Shown one piece after another: positions 51,841 to 60,523 of a stretch of 64,000 bases of DNA (the first letter of the stretch is position 1; every line of letters begins with the position of its first letter). Below the pieces are notes generated by a model. That model was given only the letters and a program-made list of their open reading frames with translations, was not told where the DNA came from and ran no database searches. The stretch is from Limnoglobus roseus (GTDB taxonomy: Bacteria > Planctomycetota > Planctomycetia > Gemmatales > Gemmataceae), in assembly GCF_008254045.1 (NCBI RefSeq), contig NZ_CP042425.1, positions 1 to 64,000 of the forward strand. Direction: 5' to 3'. The translations under genes were made by a program, and so were the position numbers.

Positions 51841-52290
51841 GTGTGCAGCATTCTCACCCGCGCGAGACAACTGATGAGGCAGGTTTCCGGCCGGCCTCTG
51901 TGGGTGGGGAATGCCGGCGACCTGTGGGACGCCCGGACGGTGCTGGACGCGGGCATCACGTCCGTCGTGGAGGTGGCCGACATCGAGCCATTCGCCGACC
52001 TGCCGCGGGATTTGGTCCGCTGTCGGTTCCCGCTCTCCGATGGCGGTGAGAACCCGCCGTGGCTTCTGCGGTTGGCGGCCGAATCGGTGGCGGCCTTCCT
52101 TCGGGCCGGCGTGCCGGTTTTGGTCTGCTGTTCGGCCGGCATGAGCCGGTCGGTTTGCGTTGCGGCCGGCGGTCTGGCACTCGTCGAGAGGTGCCCCCTT
52201 GCAGCCGCGTTATTGGCGGTCGTGGGGTCAGGACCGGCCGACGTGTCGCCGGGGTTGTTTCTGCAAATGCAGAAGGCTTTGGGAGAGTAG
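51841..52290 (+). CDS. Dual-specificity phosphatase-like protein
   Basis: Up to 149 residues. LVCCSAGMSRSVCVAAG holds the CX5R phosphatase signature (Cys-Ser-Ala-Gly-Met-Ser-Arg), with the usual His before Cys replaced by Cys. The general-acid Asp may lie in LSDGG. It would remove phosphate from proteins, lipids or RNA. Start uncertain: GTG 51841 or ATG 51874, neither with an RBS; the shorter form still contains the whole domain. It converges with the HEAT gene across a palindrome. Confidence 0.75.
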   Translation: MCSILTRARQLMRQVSGRPLWVGNAGDLWDARTVLDAGITSVVEVADIEPFADLPRDLVRCRFPLSDGGENPPWLLRLAAESVAAFLRAGVPVLVCCSAGMSRSVCVAAGGLALVERCPLAAALLAVVGSGPADVSPGLFLQMQKALGE

Positions 52291-52309
52291 ACCGCTGGTT
52301 GTCAGAATC

Positions 52310-52362
52310 GCGAAGGGGTCGGGCTTCGGTTCCATCATGGAACCGAAGCCCGACCCCTTCGC
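52310..52362. repeat. Perfect 25-base palindrome between convergent genes
   Basis: Arms 52310-52334 and 52338-52362 around a TCA loop, core GGGTCGGGCTTCGGTTCC. It lies between the phosphatase-like gene (stop 52290) and the HEAT gene (stop 52383) and could terminate both. Confidence 0.92.
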
Positions 52363-52382
52363 ACTCTTCTCATGATCCTGCG

Positions 52383-53165
52383 TTATCGCATCGTGCTGAA
52401 CCGTTCCATGGCCGGCGACGCGAGTGGCGTGATCCGGTCCGGCGAAGGAATGCACGGCGGCGTTCGCCGGTCGAGTTGTTGCCGGAACGGCATCGGCGTC
52501 GGGGGCGGCGTGCGGACGGCTAACATCGCCGCGTCGATCCGTAGTTGCACGTCGCGGTCGGCGTCGTCGTCCACGGCTTCCAGGGCTAACGCCACCCGCT
52601 CGTCGTCCGGGGCGATCTGGCCCAACAGCGTCACGCAGCGGCCGCGGAGTTCCGGGTCGTTCGAGAGCAGGCCGTTCAACAGGGCGGGGACCGACGCGCG
52701 GCCGATCCGCTTGAGGGCTACTGCCGTCACCACGCGGGTTCGCACGTCGCCGTCGGAAAGCAGCGGCATCATCAGCGGCACGGCGGCGTAAGCCGTCGCG
52801 CCGAGGCGACCGATCGCGCCGACGCAGTCGCGGCGGACGCTCGGGTCGGAGTCTTTCAGGCCGCTCATCAGGAGCGGCAGGGCCGTGACCGCGGCCGGCC
52901 CTTGGTCGCCGATCGCGCGGGCGGACCGGCGTCGGACGCGGGCCGAACTGTCCCGCAGGGCGGGCGACAGGGCCTCCACCCGCCGTGCCTCGGCGATGGG
53001 CATTTCCGCGATCGCCACGACGGCGAGTTCGCGAATCTGACTTTGCGAGTGCGTGAGGGCGTCGGTCAGCAGGTGCAGGGCCGGGGCACACTGACTTTCC
53101 GGCAGGTGCTGCATCAGGACCGTGAACACGAGTCGGTGCATGACCTGGGGCGAGAGTTGTTCCAT
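52383..53165 (-). CDS. HEAT-repeat protein
   Basis: 260 residues of HEAT/PBS-lyase-like repeats: ALTHSQSQIRELAVVAIAEM, LRDSSARVRRRSARAIGDQG, LKDSDPSVRRDCVGAIGRLG, LLSDGDVRTRVVTAVALKRI and LLSNDPELRGRCVTLLGQIA. There is no signal peptide. A protein-binding scaffold of unknown role. ATG 53165 fits the TACGGT hexamer six bases upstream; the frame from 53237 would add an unsupported N-terminus. Confidence 0.82.
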   Translation of the reverse strand: MEQLSPQVMHRLVFTVLMQHLPESQCAPALHLLTDALTHSQSQIRELAVVAIAEMPIAEARRVEALSPALRDSSARVRRRSARAIGDQGPAAVTALPLLMSGLKDSDPSVRRDCVGAIGRLGATAYAAVPLMMPLLSDGDVRTRVVTAVALKRIGRASVPALLNGLLSNDPELRGRCVTLLGQIAPDDERVALALEAVDDDADRDVQLRIDAAMLAVRTPPPTPMPFRQQLDRRTPPCIPSPDRITPLASPAMERFSTMR

Positions 53166-53171
53166 GATTCG

Positions 53172-53177
53172 ACCGTA
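53172..53177 (-). promoter_or_regulatory. Weak -10-like box giving a leaderless HEAT transcript
   Basis: TACGGT on the minus strand ends six bases before ATG 53165; the weakest of the nine matches. Confidence 0.3.
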
Positions 53178-53428
53178 GCGGGTGGGCGAAGGAATCGGTC
53201 GCGTGGGGAAACCGACCACTCGGGATGAGCGAAGCATAGATTACCCACGCGGTTGTGCCGTCACTTTTCGAACAAATTGCCGAGTTCCCGCATACTGCCA
53301 GACTGGAAATTCTTCGTGGGACGAGGGAACCGAGCGTAAGAGTTTCAATCTAACGATTGTGTCAGCCCGGTGCAGAAGCTACAGTTAACAAAACTTATCA
53401 GCCGAGACGGTCAGCGGAGCCCTCCCCG

Positions 53429-54619
53429 ATGTCGTTGATGGTGACATGCCCCACGTGTCAGGTGATGCTCCGCGTGCCACCGGCGGCAGACACGATCCGT
53501 TGTCCGCAGTGCAAGACGGTCCTTCAGCTCCAGCCGGCCGTCGCCGCCCCGGTCTCACCGCCGCCCCCTCCACCGCCGCCCGCCAAACCGGCCATCCCCC
53601 TGCCCTTCGGCCGCCCGCCGGAACCCCCGCCCGCCGTCGCCCGACGGCCGGAGCCCGCTCCCACCCGTGGGGGGAAGGTGACACGCGGCAAGGTGGTCGA
53701 AGAAGAGGAAGAAGACAGCCCGGAGGCCAAGCGGCCCCGCCGCCGCGGCCCGACGGACGAGGAGAAGTTCGAACGGCTGCTAGAGAAGGTCGGCGCAGAG
53801 GCCCGGCCGGCCCGCACCGGCATCCAACTCATGGCCTACGGGGCCGTCGCCGCCGCACCGGGCCAATTTTTCGCCTCGGTGTTCTTCTTCTCGACGCTGC
53901 TGCTGCACTCTGGCAACAACCCCGTACTCTGGGTTCCGATAATCGGCGTAATCGTCCACTGGCTGTTGACGATCGTCGGGTTCGGGTTCTGTTGCTTTGG
54001 GCCGAAGGAAATGCGGCACATGGCCGTCGCTGGCCTGATCGTCATGCTCGTTCACGTCGTGAGCATGATCGGCCTGCTCCAACTCACGGCCCGGCACATC
54101 TCGCTCGACATCGTCGGCTTCGAGGGGCTGAACAACGAGAATAGTCTGCTCGGGTCGCTGTTACTGGCCAACCTGTTCAGCAACATCAGCGGGGTGACGA
54201 ACCTGCCGCTGATCATCATGCACGCGATGCAGACGTTCCCCGTGCACGTGTTCGTGCTGATCATGTTCTCCGGCGGGATCGAGTTTGCCAAATTGTCGCT
54301 CATCGGGACGCTGGCGAACCACTATGCGGTCGAAGGGAAGTCGCCCGAATTGGGCCACCAGTCGATGCGGTTCGTGTACCGAATCATCTGGGTCGTCCTC
54401 ATCGGCCTCGTCTGCGAACTCATTATGATCGGCGTGGCGTCGATGGGCTTCGGTTTCGTCTTCTTGAGCCTGCCGACGTTGATGCTGATTAACGCCTATT
54501 ACATGTGGTGTGCGTTCGCGTGGGCGGCCCAGTTCCAGGTGCTGTTGGAAGTGGCCGATGTCATCACGCCGGAACGGTTCGTCGACAAGCGGGCGAACCT
54601 GGACACGCTCTATTATTAA
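53429..54619 (+). CDS. Zinc-ribbon membrane protein
   Basis: 396 residues. N-terminal zinc ribbon: CPTCQVMLRV and IRCPQCKTVL (four Cys, residues ~7-30). Then a proline-rich linker (PPPPPPPP) and an acidic/basic stretch, followed by about six transmembrane helices (e.g. WVPIIGVIVHWLLTIVGF, AVAGLIVMLVHVVSMIGL, IIWVVLIGLVCELIMIGV). Such zinc-ribbon-plus-membrane proteins are common in planctomycetes with no known function. TACAGT ~35 bases upstream may be the -10 box. The ATP-grasp gene follows after 24 bases. Confidence 0.8.
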   Translation: MSLMVTCPTCQVMLRVPPAADTIRCPQCKTVLQLQPAVAAPVSPPPPPPPPAKPAIPLPFGRPPEPPPAVARRPEPAPTRGGKVTRGKVVEEEEEDSPEAKRPRRRGPTDEEKFERLLEKVGAEARPARTGIQLMAYGAVAAAPGQFFASVFFFSTLLLHSGNNPVLWVPIIGVIVHWLLTIVGFGFCCFGPKEMRHMAVAGLIVMLVHVVSMIGLLQLTARHISLDIVGFEGLNNENSLLGSLLLANLFSNISGVTNLPLIIMHAMQTFPVHVFVLIMFSGGIEFAKLSLIGTLANHYAVEGKSPELGHQSMRFVYRIIWVVLIGLVCELIMIGVASMGFGFVFLSLPTLMLINAYYMWCAFAWAAQFQVLLEVADVITPERFVDKRANLDTLYY

Positions 54620-54643
54620 CGATTCGATCCCTCCGGTTTCCCG

Positions 54644-55789
54644 ATGTCGCGGCAGCCACTCCTGATCGTCGGCGCAAGCGGGCGGGCGGCGGCAGCGTCC
54701 GCACTGCGGGCCGGTTTCGACCCGTTCGTGTTGGACCTGTTCGCCGACGCCGACACGGAACGCCTATGCCCCGTCCGCAAGTTGCCGATGACCGAGTACC
54801 CGCACGGCTTCGTCGAACTGGCGAGGACGCTACCGCCGATGCCGTGGATGTACACCGGCGGGTTGGAGAACTACCCGGACGTGGTCGCCGCCATTTCGAC
54901 TTCGCACCCGCTCCGGGGGGTGATGGCAGAAAACTTGGAGTGTGTCCGCGACCCTTTCGAGTGGTCGAGGTGGTTGAAAGCTCCGTTGGCAGTGGTCCGT
55001 CCCGGCAAGCTCTTGACCCCCGATCGGCAGTGGATTCAAAAGCCGCTGCGAGGCTCGGCCGGGTTGGGTGTCCGGATGACAACACCGCCTGAATGGGAAG
55101 TAGTTTCAGACGGGCCGTTCTTTGCTCAAGAGTATGCTGCGGGTCCGTCGTACTCCGCCCTCTTTCACGCCCTTCGGGAAGGCATTGAACTCGTCGGCTG
55201 TAGCCGGCAACTCGTCGGCGAAGGAGGGTTCCATTCCCGGCCATTCCAATACGCGGGTAACGTCGGTCCCGTCCCCCTTCCCGAACCCATCCGCAATCAA
55301 TTTCAACGCATCACGTGGTGGTGTCAGAGTTGGGGCATGATCGGTCTGTTCGGCCTCGACTTCGTTCTGCGCGGCGGCCAAGTCTGCCCGGTGGAATTCA
55401 ACCCTCGCTATCCGGCTTCCGTTGAGCTTTATGAGTACGCGACGGGCGTCGCGTTGCTCTCCCGGCAGTTTCGCGAATTTGAACCGGAAGCCGAGTTCGT
55501 TCCGACACTCCGTGACGTAAGATTGGACTGCCCATCCGGCGTCTTTGGCAAGGCCATCTACTACGCCCCCCACTCTCTCATCTTCCCGCCCTCCGGCCCT
55601 TGGGACGATTCCCTCGCTCACTGTACTGACGTCTGGCGGCGGCCGGACTTCGCGGACATCCCGCACGCCGGAGAAGAGATCGCGGCGGGGCATCCGGTTT
55701 GCACGATTTTGACGGAAGCGGCGACCGAGATTGAGTGCGAGGCGAAGTTGCGGGAGCGGGCAGCAGAGTTGGACGGCCTGTTCGCGTGA
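54644..55789 (+). CDS. ATP-grasp protein, COG2232-like predicted carboligase
   Basis: 381 residues. N-terminal RQPLLIVGASGRAAAASALR and FDPFVLDLFADADTERLCP, then ATP-grasp elements around WIQKPLRGSAGLGVRM (Lys, glycine-rich loop), PFFAQEYAAGPSYS, and metal-binding FGLDFVLRGGQVCPVEFNPR. This pattern resembles COG2232 ATP-dependent carboligases, some of which accompany tetrahydromethanopterin-linked C1 genes in planctomycetes and methylotrophs. No other C1 gene is in the window, so this is an inference. It joins two substrates at ATP cost. Confidence 0.75.
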   Translation: MSRQPLLIVGASGRAAAASALRAGFDPFVLDLFADADTERLCPVRKLPMTEYPHGFVELARTLPPMPWMYTGGLENYPDVVAAISTSHPLRGVMAENLECVRDPFEWSRWLKAPLAVVRPGKLLTPDRQWIQKPLRGSAGLGVRMTTPPEWEVVSDGPFFAQEYAAGPSYSALFHALREGIELVGCSRQLVGEGGFHSRPFQYAGNVGPVPLPEPIRNQFQRITWWCQSWGMIGLFGLDFVLRGGQVCPVEFNPRYPASVELYEYATGVALLSRQFREFEPEAEFVPTLRDVRLDCPSGVFGKAIYYAPHSLIFPPSGPWDDSLAHCTDVWRRPDFADIPHAGEEIAAGHPVCTILTEAATEIECEAKLRERAAELDGLFA

Positions 55790-56036
55790 CCCCCGCCCCC
55801 TTCGAAACTTCATCGATTGGGTAATTGACCCGCCCTCAAAGTCTCACTATGCTGGTGAGAGTTGAGAAAACCCGCCTGACTCTCCGGCGATGGCCGGACG
55901 AATGCGTAGAATAAGCCGGCCGATTGCCACAAAAGCGACGGCCAACGAAACTCTCCCACCCCTGATTTCGTCCAAGCATCACGGCCAGTCCGGGCCGGTT
56001 GTTCCGGCGGTACGGATTTCCCCCAGGAGACGCAGT

Positions 56037-57353
56037 GTGACGAACAAGAAGAAGTGCCTCGGGTCGCCGTTGGGACGGCGGACATTTCTCCAGGTCGGCA
56101 CCCTCGGCGGGATTGGCCTGACGCTCGGCGACTACTTCCGGATGCAAGCCGGGGCCGCCGAGACGACGGCGGCAAAGAAGGGGCCGAAGGCCGAGGCGTG
56201 CATCCACATCTACCTGCCCGGCGGCATGGCCCACCAGGAAAGCTTTGACCCGAAGCCGTTCGCCCCGGTCGAATACCGCGGCGACATGACGCAGATTCAG
56301 ACGAAGATCGAAGGGGCCGTCTTCAACGAGTGCCTCAAGAACACGGCACAGATCGCGGACAAGATCACCGTCGCCCGCGGCATGACGCACGGCGAAGCCG
56401 CCCACGAGCGCGGTACGCACAACATGTTCACCGGCTACCGGCCCAGCCCGGCCCTGACGTTCCCGAGCATGGGCAGCGTCATCAGCCACGAACTCGGCGT
56501 GAAGAACAACCTGCCGCCCTACGTCGCCGTGCCGAACATCGTCACGAACTTCGCCCAGAGCGGGTACCTGTCCAGCGCCTACGGCCCGTTTGCTCTCGGC
56601 GCCGACCCGGCTAACGGCGGCTTCAAAGTGCAAGACTTGTCGCTGCCCGGCGGGGTGACGAACGAGCGGTTTGACAACCGCCGCAGCATGTTGGACGCGG
56701 TCAACAACCACTTCGCGAAGAAGGAAAAGTCCGACAACCTCGACGCGATGGACACCTTCTACCAGCGGGCCTACGGCCTCATCAGCAGCGAGAAGGCCCG
56801 CACCGCGTTCGACATCAACGCGGAAGACGCCAAGCTCCGCGACGCTTACGGCCGCAACACGGCCGGCCAGCGGTTTATCATGGCCCGCCGACTCGTCGAA
56901 GCCGGGTGCCGGTTCGTCACGGTCCACTACGGCGGTTGGGACTTCCACAGCGGGATCACCGCCAACACCCGCCAACAACTGCCGGCCTTCGACCAGGCGT
57001 TCGCGGCACTCATCACCGACCTGACGCAGCGGGGGATGCTCGACAAGACGTTGGTGATGGTCAGCAGCGAGTTCGGTCGCACGCCGAAGATCAACGCGAG
57101 TGCCGGCCGCGACCACTGGCCGAAGGTATTCAGCGTGGTGCTGGCCGGCGGCGGCGTCAAGAAGGGCTTCATCTACGGCAAGTCCGACGCGACCGCAACG
57201 GAACCTGAAGAAGACGCGCTAACGACCGAAGACCTGGCGCACACCGTCTACCACTGCCTCGGCATCGACGCAGACAAGAAGCTGATGTCGCCGGGCGATC
57301 GCCCCATCGACATTGTCCGCGAGGGGAAGACCCGCAAAGAACTGTTGGCGTAA
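56037..57353 (+). CDS. DUF1501 family Tat-exported protein
   Basis: 438 residues. GRRTFLQVGTLGGIGLTLGD is the Tat-type start. Family features: ACIHIYLPGGMAHQESFDPK, GEAAHERGTHNMFTGYRP, FPSMGSVISHELG, FITVHYGGWDFH-like RFVTVHYGGWDFHSG, VMVSSEFGRTPKIN and GRDHWPKVFSVVLAGGG. GTG 56037 is chosen because AGGAGA (56025-56030) lies six bases upstream. It opens the surface cluster: DUF1501, PPC protein, TA pair, DUF1549-type protein, cytochrome-WD40. Confidence 0.92.
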   Translation: MTNKKKCLGSPLGRRTFLQVGTLGGIGLTLGDYFRMQAGAAETTAAKKGPKAEACIHIYLPGGMAHQESFDPKPFAPVEYRGDMTQIQTKIEGAVFNECLKNTAQIADKITVARGMTHGEAAHERGTHNMFTGYRPSPALTFPSMGSVISHELGVKNNLPPYVAVPNIVTNFAQSGYLSSAYGPFALGADPANGGFKVQDLSLPGGVTNERFDNRRSMLDAVNNHFAKKEKSDNLDAMDTFYQRAYGLISSEKARTAFDINAEDAKLRDAYGRNTAGQRFIMARRLVEAGCRFVTVHYGGWDFHSGITANTRQQLPAFDQAFAALITDLTQRGMLDKTLVMVSSEFGRTPKINASAGRDHWPKVFSVVLAGGGVKKGFIYGKSDATATEPEEDALTTEDLAHTVYHCLGIDADKKLMSPGDRPIDIVREGKTRKELLA

Positions 57354-57359
57354 GCTCCC

Positions 57360-57409
57360 CTCGCCGTGCCGTACCGCCGGGTTTCATCTCGGCGGTACGG
57401 CACGGCGAG
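57360..57409. repeat. 20-base palindrome in the leader of the PPC-domain gene
   Basis: Perfect arms (57360-57379 and 57390-57409), ends CTCGCCG and CGGCGAG, i.e. the reverse orientation of the GGCGAGC family ends. It lies between two same-strand genes, six bases after one stop and 31 before the next ATG. Confidence 0.88.
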
Positions 57410-57440
57410 CTTGTTTCTGCACCTCTGCGAGACACCACCG

Positions 57441-59975
57441 ATGCGTCTGTTCGCGCTCGTCGCACTTCTCCTCGTCGCCTCGTCCGCGGTCGCCGCCGAC
57501 CCGCACCTGAACGGCCTCACCCCGTTCGGCGGGCAGCGCGGCACGGAAGTCGTCGCGACGTTCAGCGGGCAGAATCTCAACGATGCCCCAGAGGTCATGG
57601 TCTACTACCCCGGCATCACCGTCACCAAGACGGAGGTGCTGAGCAAGGACCAAATCCGCGTCACGATGAAACTCGCGGTCGATTGCCGCCTCGGCGAGCA
57701 CGGCTTCCGCGTCCGCACCTCGTCCGGCATCTCGGACTTCCGCACGTTCTGGGTCGGTGCCCTGCCGGTCGTGCCGGAGGTGGAGCCGAACAACGAGTTC
57801 GAGAAGCCGCAGGTGCTGGCGATGAACAGCACCGTGCAGGGCAGCATCAGCCCGGAAGACGTGGACTACTACATCGTCGAGTGCAAGAAGGGCCAACGGC
57901 TGTCGGTCGAGATCGTCGGCATGCGCCTCGGCCACACGTTCTTCGACCCCTACGTGGCCATCCTCAACGATAAGCGGTTCGAACTCGCCATCGGCGACGA
58001 CTCGCCGCTGAACGGTCAAGACGGCGGGTGCTCCATCGTCTGCCCGAACGACGGCAAGTACATCGTCATGGTCCGCGACAGTGCCTACGTCGGGTCCGGC
58101 AGTTACCTCTTGCACGTCGGCCACTTCCCCCGGCCGACGGCGGTGGTTCCGGCGGGCGGGCGACCGGGCGAAGAACTCGAAGTTCGCTTCATCGGCGACC
58201 CGGCCGGCGAGATTCGACAGAAGGTGAAACTGCCCGCAACCGCGGACGGCAACTTCCGCCTCAACGTCTCGACGGTGGACGGCGACCACCCGTCCGGGAT
58301 GAAATTCCGCGTCGAGCCGTTGCCGAACGCGATCGAAACGGCCAACGCGAACACGCCGGCAACCGCCCTCACGGGGACCGCCCCGTGCGCGTTCAACGGC
58401 ATCATCTCGGCCGCAGGTGAGACCGATTTCCTGCGATTCGCAGGTAAAAAGGGTCAGACGTTCGACATCCACTGTTACGCCCGCCGGATCGGCTCCCCGC
58501 TCGATTCGGTCATGACGCTGCACCCGTGGGCGAACAACGCCGTGGGCGGGGCCATCGTTGGCAACGACGACTCGCCGTTCGGCCCGGACAGTTACTTCCG
58601 CACCACCCTGCCACAGGACGGCGAGTACGTGCTGGCGGTCCACGATCACCTCCGCAAAGGCGGCCCCGACTACTTCTACCGCGTCGAGGTGACGGCCCCC
58701 GAACCGCAGACGAACACGAACATCCCGAAGGCCGACGGCAACAACGCCGCGAACCAGACCCGGCAGACGATCAGCGTCCCGAAGGGGAACCGCTACGCCA
58801 CGCTGGTGATCGCGGCCCGCGGCGACTGGAGCGGGCAGGCGGCGATCGGCTTTGACAAGCTGCCCGCCGGGGTGACGACGCTCTCGGACCCGGTCGAGCC
58901 GGGGCAAGGGGCCACGCCCGTAGTCTTTGAAGCGAAAGCCGACGCCCCCGTCGGCGGTGTGCTGGCCGACATGCAAGCGAAGTCGGTGAACCCGGCGGAG
59001 AAGCCGAAATCGCAGACGCAACTGGACGTGAACTTCAGCCTCGGCCAGAACAACAACCCGTTCCACCGGCACATCACCGACCGGATCGCCGTGGCCGTGA
59101 CCGAGACGGTGCCGTTCAGCATCGAGGTCGTCGAGCCAAAGGTTCCGCTGGTGCAGAACGGCAGTATGCTCCTGAAGGTGGTGGCGAAGCGGGCGCCGGG
59201 CTTCACGGCGGCGATCAGCGTGTCGCCGGTGTTCACGCCGCCGGGCATGGGAATCGCCGGGCAGACGATCATCCCGGAGAACGCGACCGAGTGCCTGGTG
59301 AACATGAACGCCGCCCCGAACGCGCTGACCCGCAAGTGGCGGACGGCGTTCACCGGCCTGGCGAACTGCACGACGACGCCGGCCGGCCACAAACCGAACG
59401 ACCCGGTGACGGCCCAAAGTAACGGCCCGGTGATGGTGTCGAGCCAACTGTTTATGCTGGAGATCGCCCCGCCGTTCGTGACGTTCGCCCAGGACCGTGC
59501 GGCCGTCGATCAAGGGGCGAAGGGTCAACTCTTCGGCAAGCTCACCGTGAACACGCCGTTCGACGGGAAGGCGAGGGCCACGCTCATCGGCCTGCCGGCG
59601 AAGGTGACGGCCCCGGTGGTGGAGTTCACGAAGGATTCGAAGGACATCACCTTCGAGGTGACGACGGACAAGACCAGCCCCGCCGGCAAGCACAGCGTCT
59701 ACGTCCAGGTCGTGATCGAGAAGAACGGCGAGACGATCGCCCACAGCGTCGGTGGCAACGAACTCCGCATCGACGTGCCGCTGCCGCCGAAAGTCGCGGT
59801 CGCCGCCCCGCCAACGCCGAAGCCTGCAACGCCGGCCCCCGCCCCAGCCGCCCCGCCGGTCGTGAAGAGGCTCACGCGACTGGAGCAACTGCGGCTAGAA
59901 CAAGAGGAGCGAGAAAAGGCCGCGAAAGCGAGCGTGCCGGCGGCGGCACCGGCGAAGCCGGAGGGGAAGAAATGA
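57441..59975 (+). CDS. Secreted PPC-domain protein with an Ig-like N-terminus
   Basis: 844 residues. Signal peptide MRLFALVALLLVASSAVAA, then an IPT/Ig-like part (LTPFGGQRGTEVVATFSGQN), and PPC (pre-peptidase C-terminal) domains: EVEPNNEFEKPQVLAMNSTV to DVDYYIVECKKGQRLSVEI, and a second around ETDFLRFAGKKGQTFDIHCY and LPQDGEYVLAVHDHLRKGG. The C-terminal ~60 residues are Pro/Ala-rich plus a short charged helix (LEQLRLEQEEREKAAKA). Planctomycete relatives are exported and accompany DUF1501/DUF1549 proteins. It overlaps the antitoxin-like gene by ATGA (59972-59975). Confidence 0.85.
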   Translation: MRLFALVALLLVASSAVAADPHLNGLTPFGGQRGTEVVATFSGQNLNDAPEVMVYYPGITVTKTEVLSKDQIRVTMKLAVDCRLGEHGFRVRTSSGISDFRTFWVGALPVVPEVEPNNEFEKPQVLAMNSTVQGSISPEDVDYYIVECKKGQRLSVEIVGMRLGHTFFDPYVAILNDKRFELAIGDDSPLNGQDGGCSIVCPNDGKYIVMVRDSAYVGSGSYLLHVGHFPRPTAVVPAGGRPGEELEVRFIGDPAGEIRQKVKLPATADGNFRLNVSTVDGDHPSGMKFRVEPLPNAIETANANTPATALTGTAPCAFNGIISAAGETDFLRFAGKKGQTFDIHCYARRIGSPLDSVMTLHPWANNAVGGAIVGNDDSPFGPDSYFRTTLPQDGEYVLAVHDHLRKGGPDYFYRVEVTAPEPQTNTNIPKADGNNAANQTRQTISVPKGNRYATLVIAARGDWSGQAAIGFDKLPAGVTTLSDPVEPGQGATPVVFEAKADAPVGGVLADMQAKSVNPAEKPKSQTQLDVNFSLGQNNNPFHRHITDRIAVAVTETVPFSIEVVEPKVPLVQNGSMLLKVVAKRAPGFTAAISVSPVFTPPGMGIAGQTIIPENATECLVNMNAAPNALTRKWRTAFTGLANCTTTPAGHKPNDPVTAQSNGPVMVSSQLFMLEIAPPFVTFAQDRAAVDQGAKGQLFGKLTVNTPFDGKARATLIGLPAKVTAPVVEFTKDSKDITFEVTTDKTSPAGKHSVYVQVVIEKNGETIAHSVGGNELRIDVPLPPKVAVAAPPTPKPATPAPAPAAPPVVKRLTRLEQLRLEQEEREKAAKASVPAAAPAKPEGKK

Positions 59976-60211
59976 GCGAACGTGCCGAGAAACTGAAAGC
60001 GATCTGGAACGAACTCGCGCCGGACGAGCGTGCCGAACTGTTCGCGTACTTCGAGTCGCAGCAAGGTACAGAGGATAACGACGATCCGGGCGAGTTGTCA
60101 GACGAGTGGATCGACGAGATCAACCGCCGGGTCAAGGCTCACGAGAATGGCGAAACGACGGGGATGCCCGCCGACGAGTTCATGGCCAAAATGAAGGCGA
60201 AATACGGATGA
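59972..60211 (+). CDS. Antitoxin-like small protein
   Basis: 79 residues: RAEKLKAIWNELAPDERAEL, then an acidic middle and GMPADEFMAKMKAKYG. Size, charge and position directly upstream of a RelE/ParE-type gene (overlap ATGA, 60208-60211) support an addiction-module antitoxin. The sequence is unlike the first antitoxin in the window. It also overlaps the PPC gene by four bases, so it is translationally coupled to a structural gene. Confidence 0.75.
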   Translation: MSERAEKLKAIWNELAPDERAELFAYFESQQGTEDNDDPGELSDEWIDEINRRVKAHENGETTGMPADEFMAKMKAKYG

Positions 60212-60498
60212 TGTCGTTCATCATCCTGCCGGACGCTCAGGACGAGATCGACAACGCCCTCGCCAACTCGACTCAACCGGGTGAGCTTCGCGAGGCCATC
60301 AATGCGATGTGGACGACGCTGCTGAGCCAACCGACTATCGCACCGCGCGTGCGGCGTTCGACGTGTCGGCGGTTCATCATGCAGAAGTATCCGTATAGCG
60401 CGATCTACCAAGAAGAAGCAGATCGACTGGTCGTGGTCGCGTTTCCCCACCACCATCAGCGGTCGGGGTATTGGCGAAGTCGGTTGAAACAGCCTTGA
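60208..60498 (+). CDS. ParE/RelE-type toxin
   Basis: 96 residues: SFIILPDAQDEIDNALANST, RVRRSTCRRFIMQKYPYSAI and DRLVVVAFPHHHQRSGYW match the RelE/ParE family. Two ATGs in tandem (60208, 60211); the first overlaps the antitoxin stop. The DUF1549-type gene starts 25 bases after its stop. Confidence 0.85.
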   Translation: MMSFIILPDAQDEIDNALANSTQPGELREAINAMWTTLLSQPTIAPRVRRSTCRRFIMQKYPYSAIYQEEADRLVVVAFPHHHQRSGYWRSRLKQP

Positions 60499-60523
60499 GA
60501 TTCACCGCACGAGATCCAGCACC

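Noticed and set aside
57384..59888. An 834-codon open frame antisense to the PPC-domain gene
   Set aside because: Composition is typical of a shadow frame (Arg/His/Val-rich), while the plus strand has a signal peptide and PPC domains.
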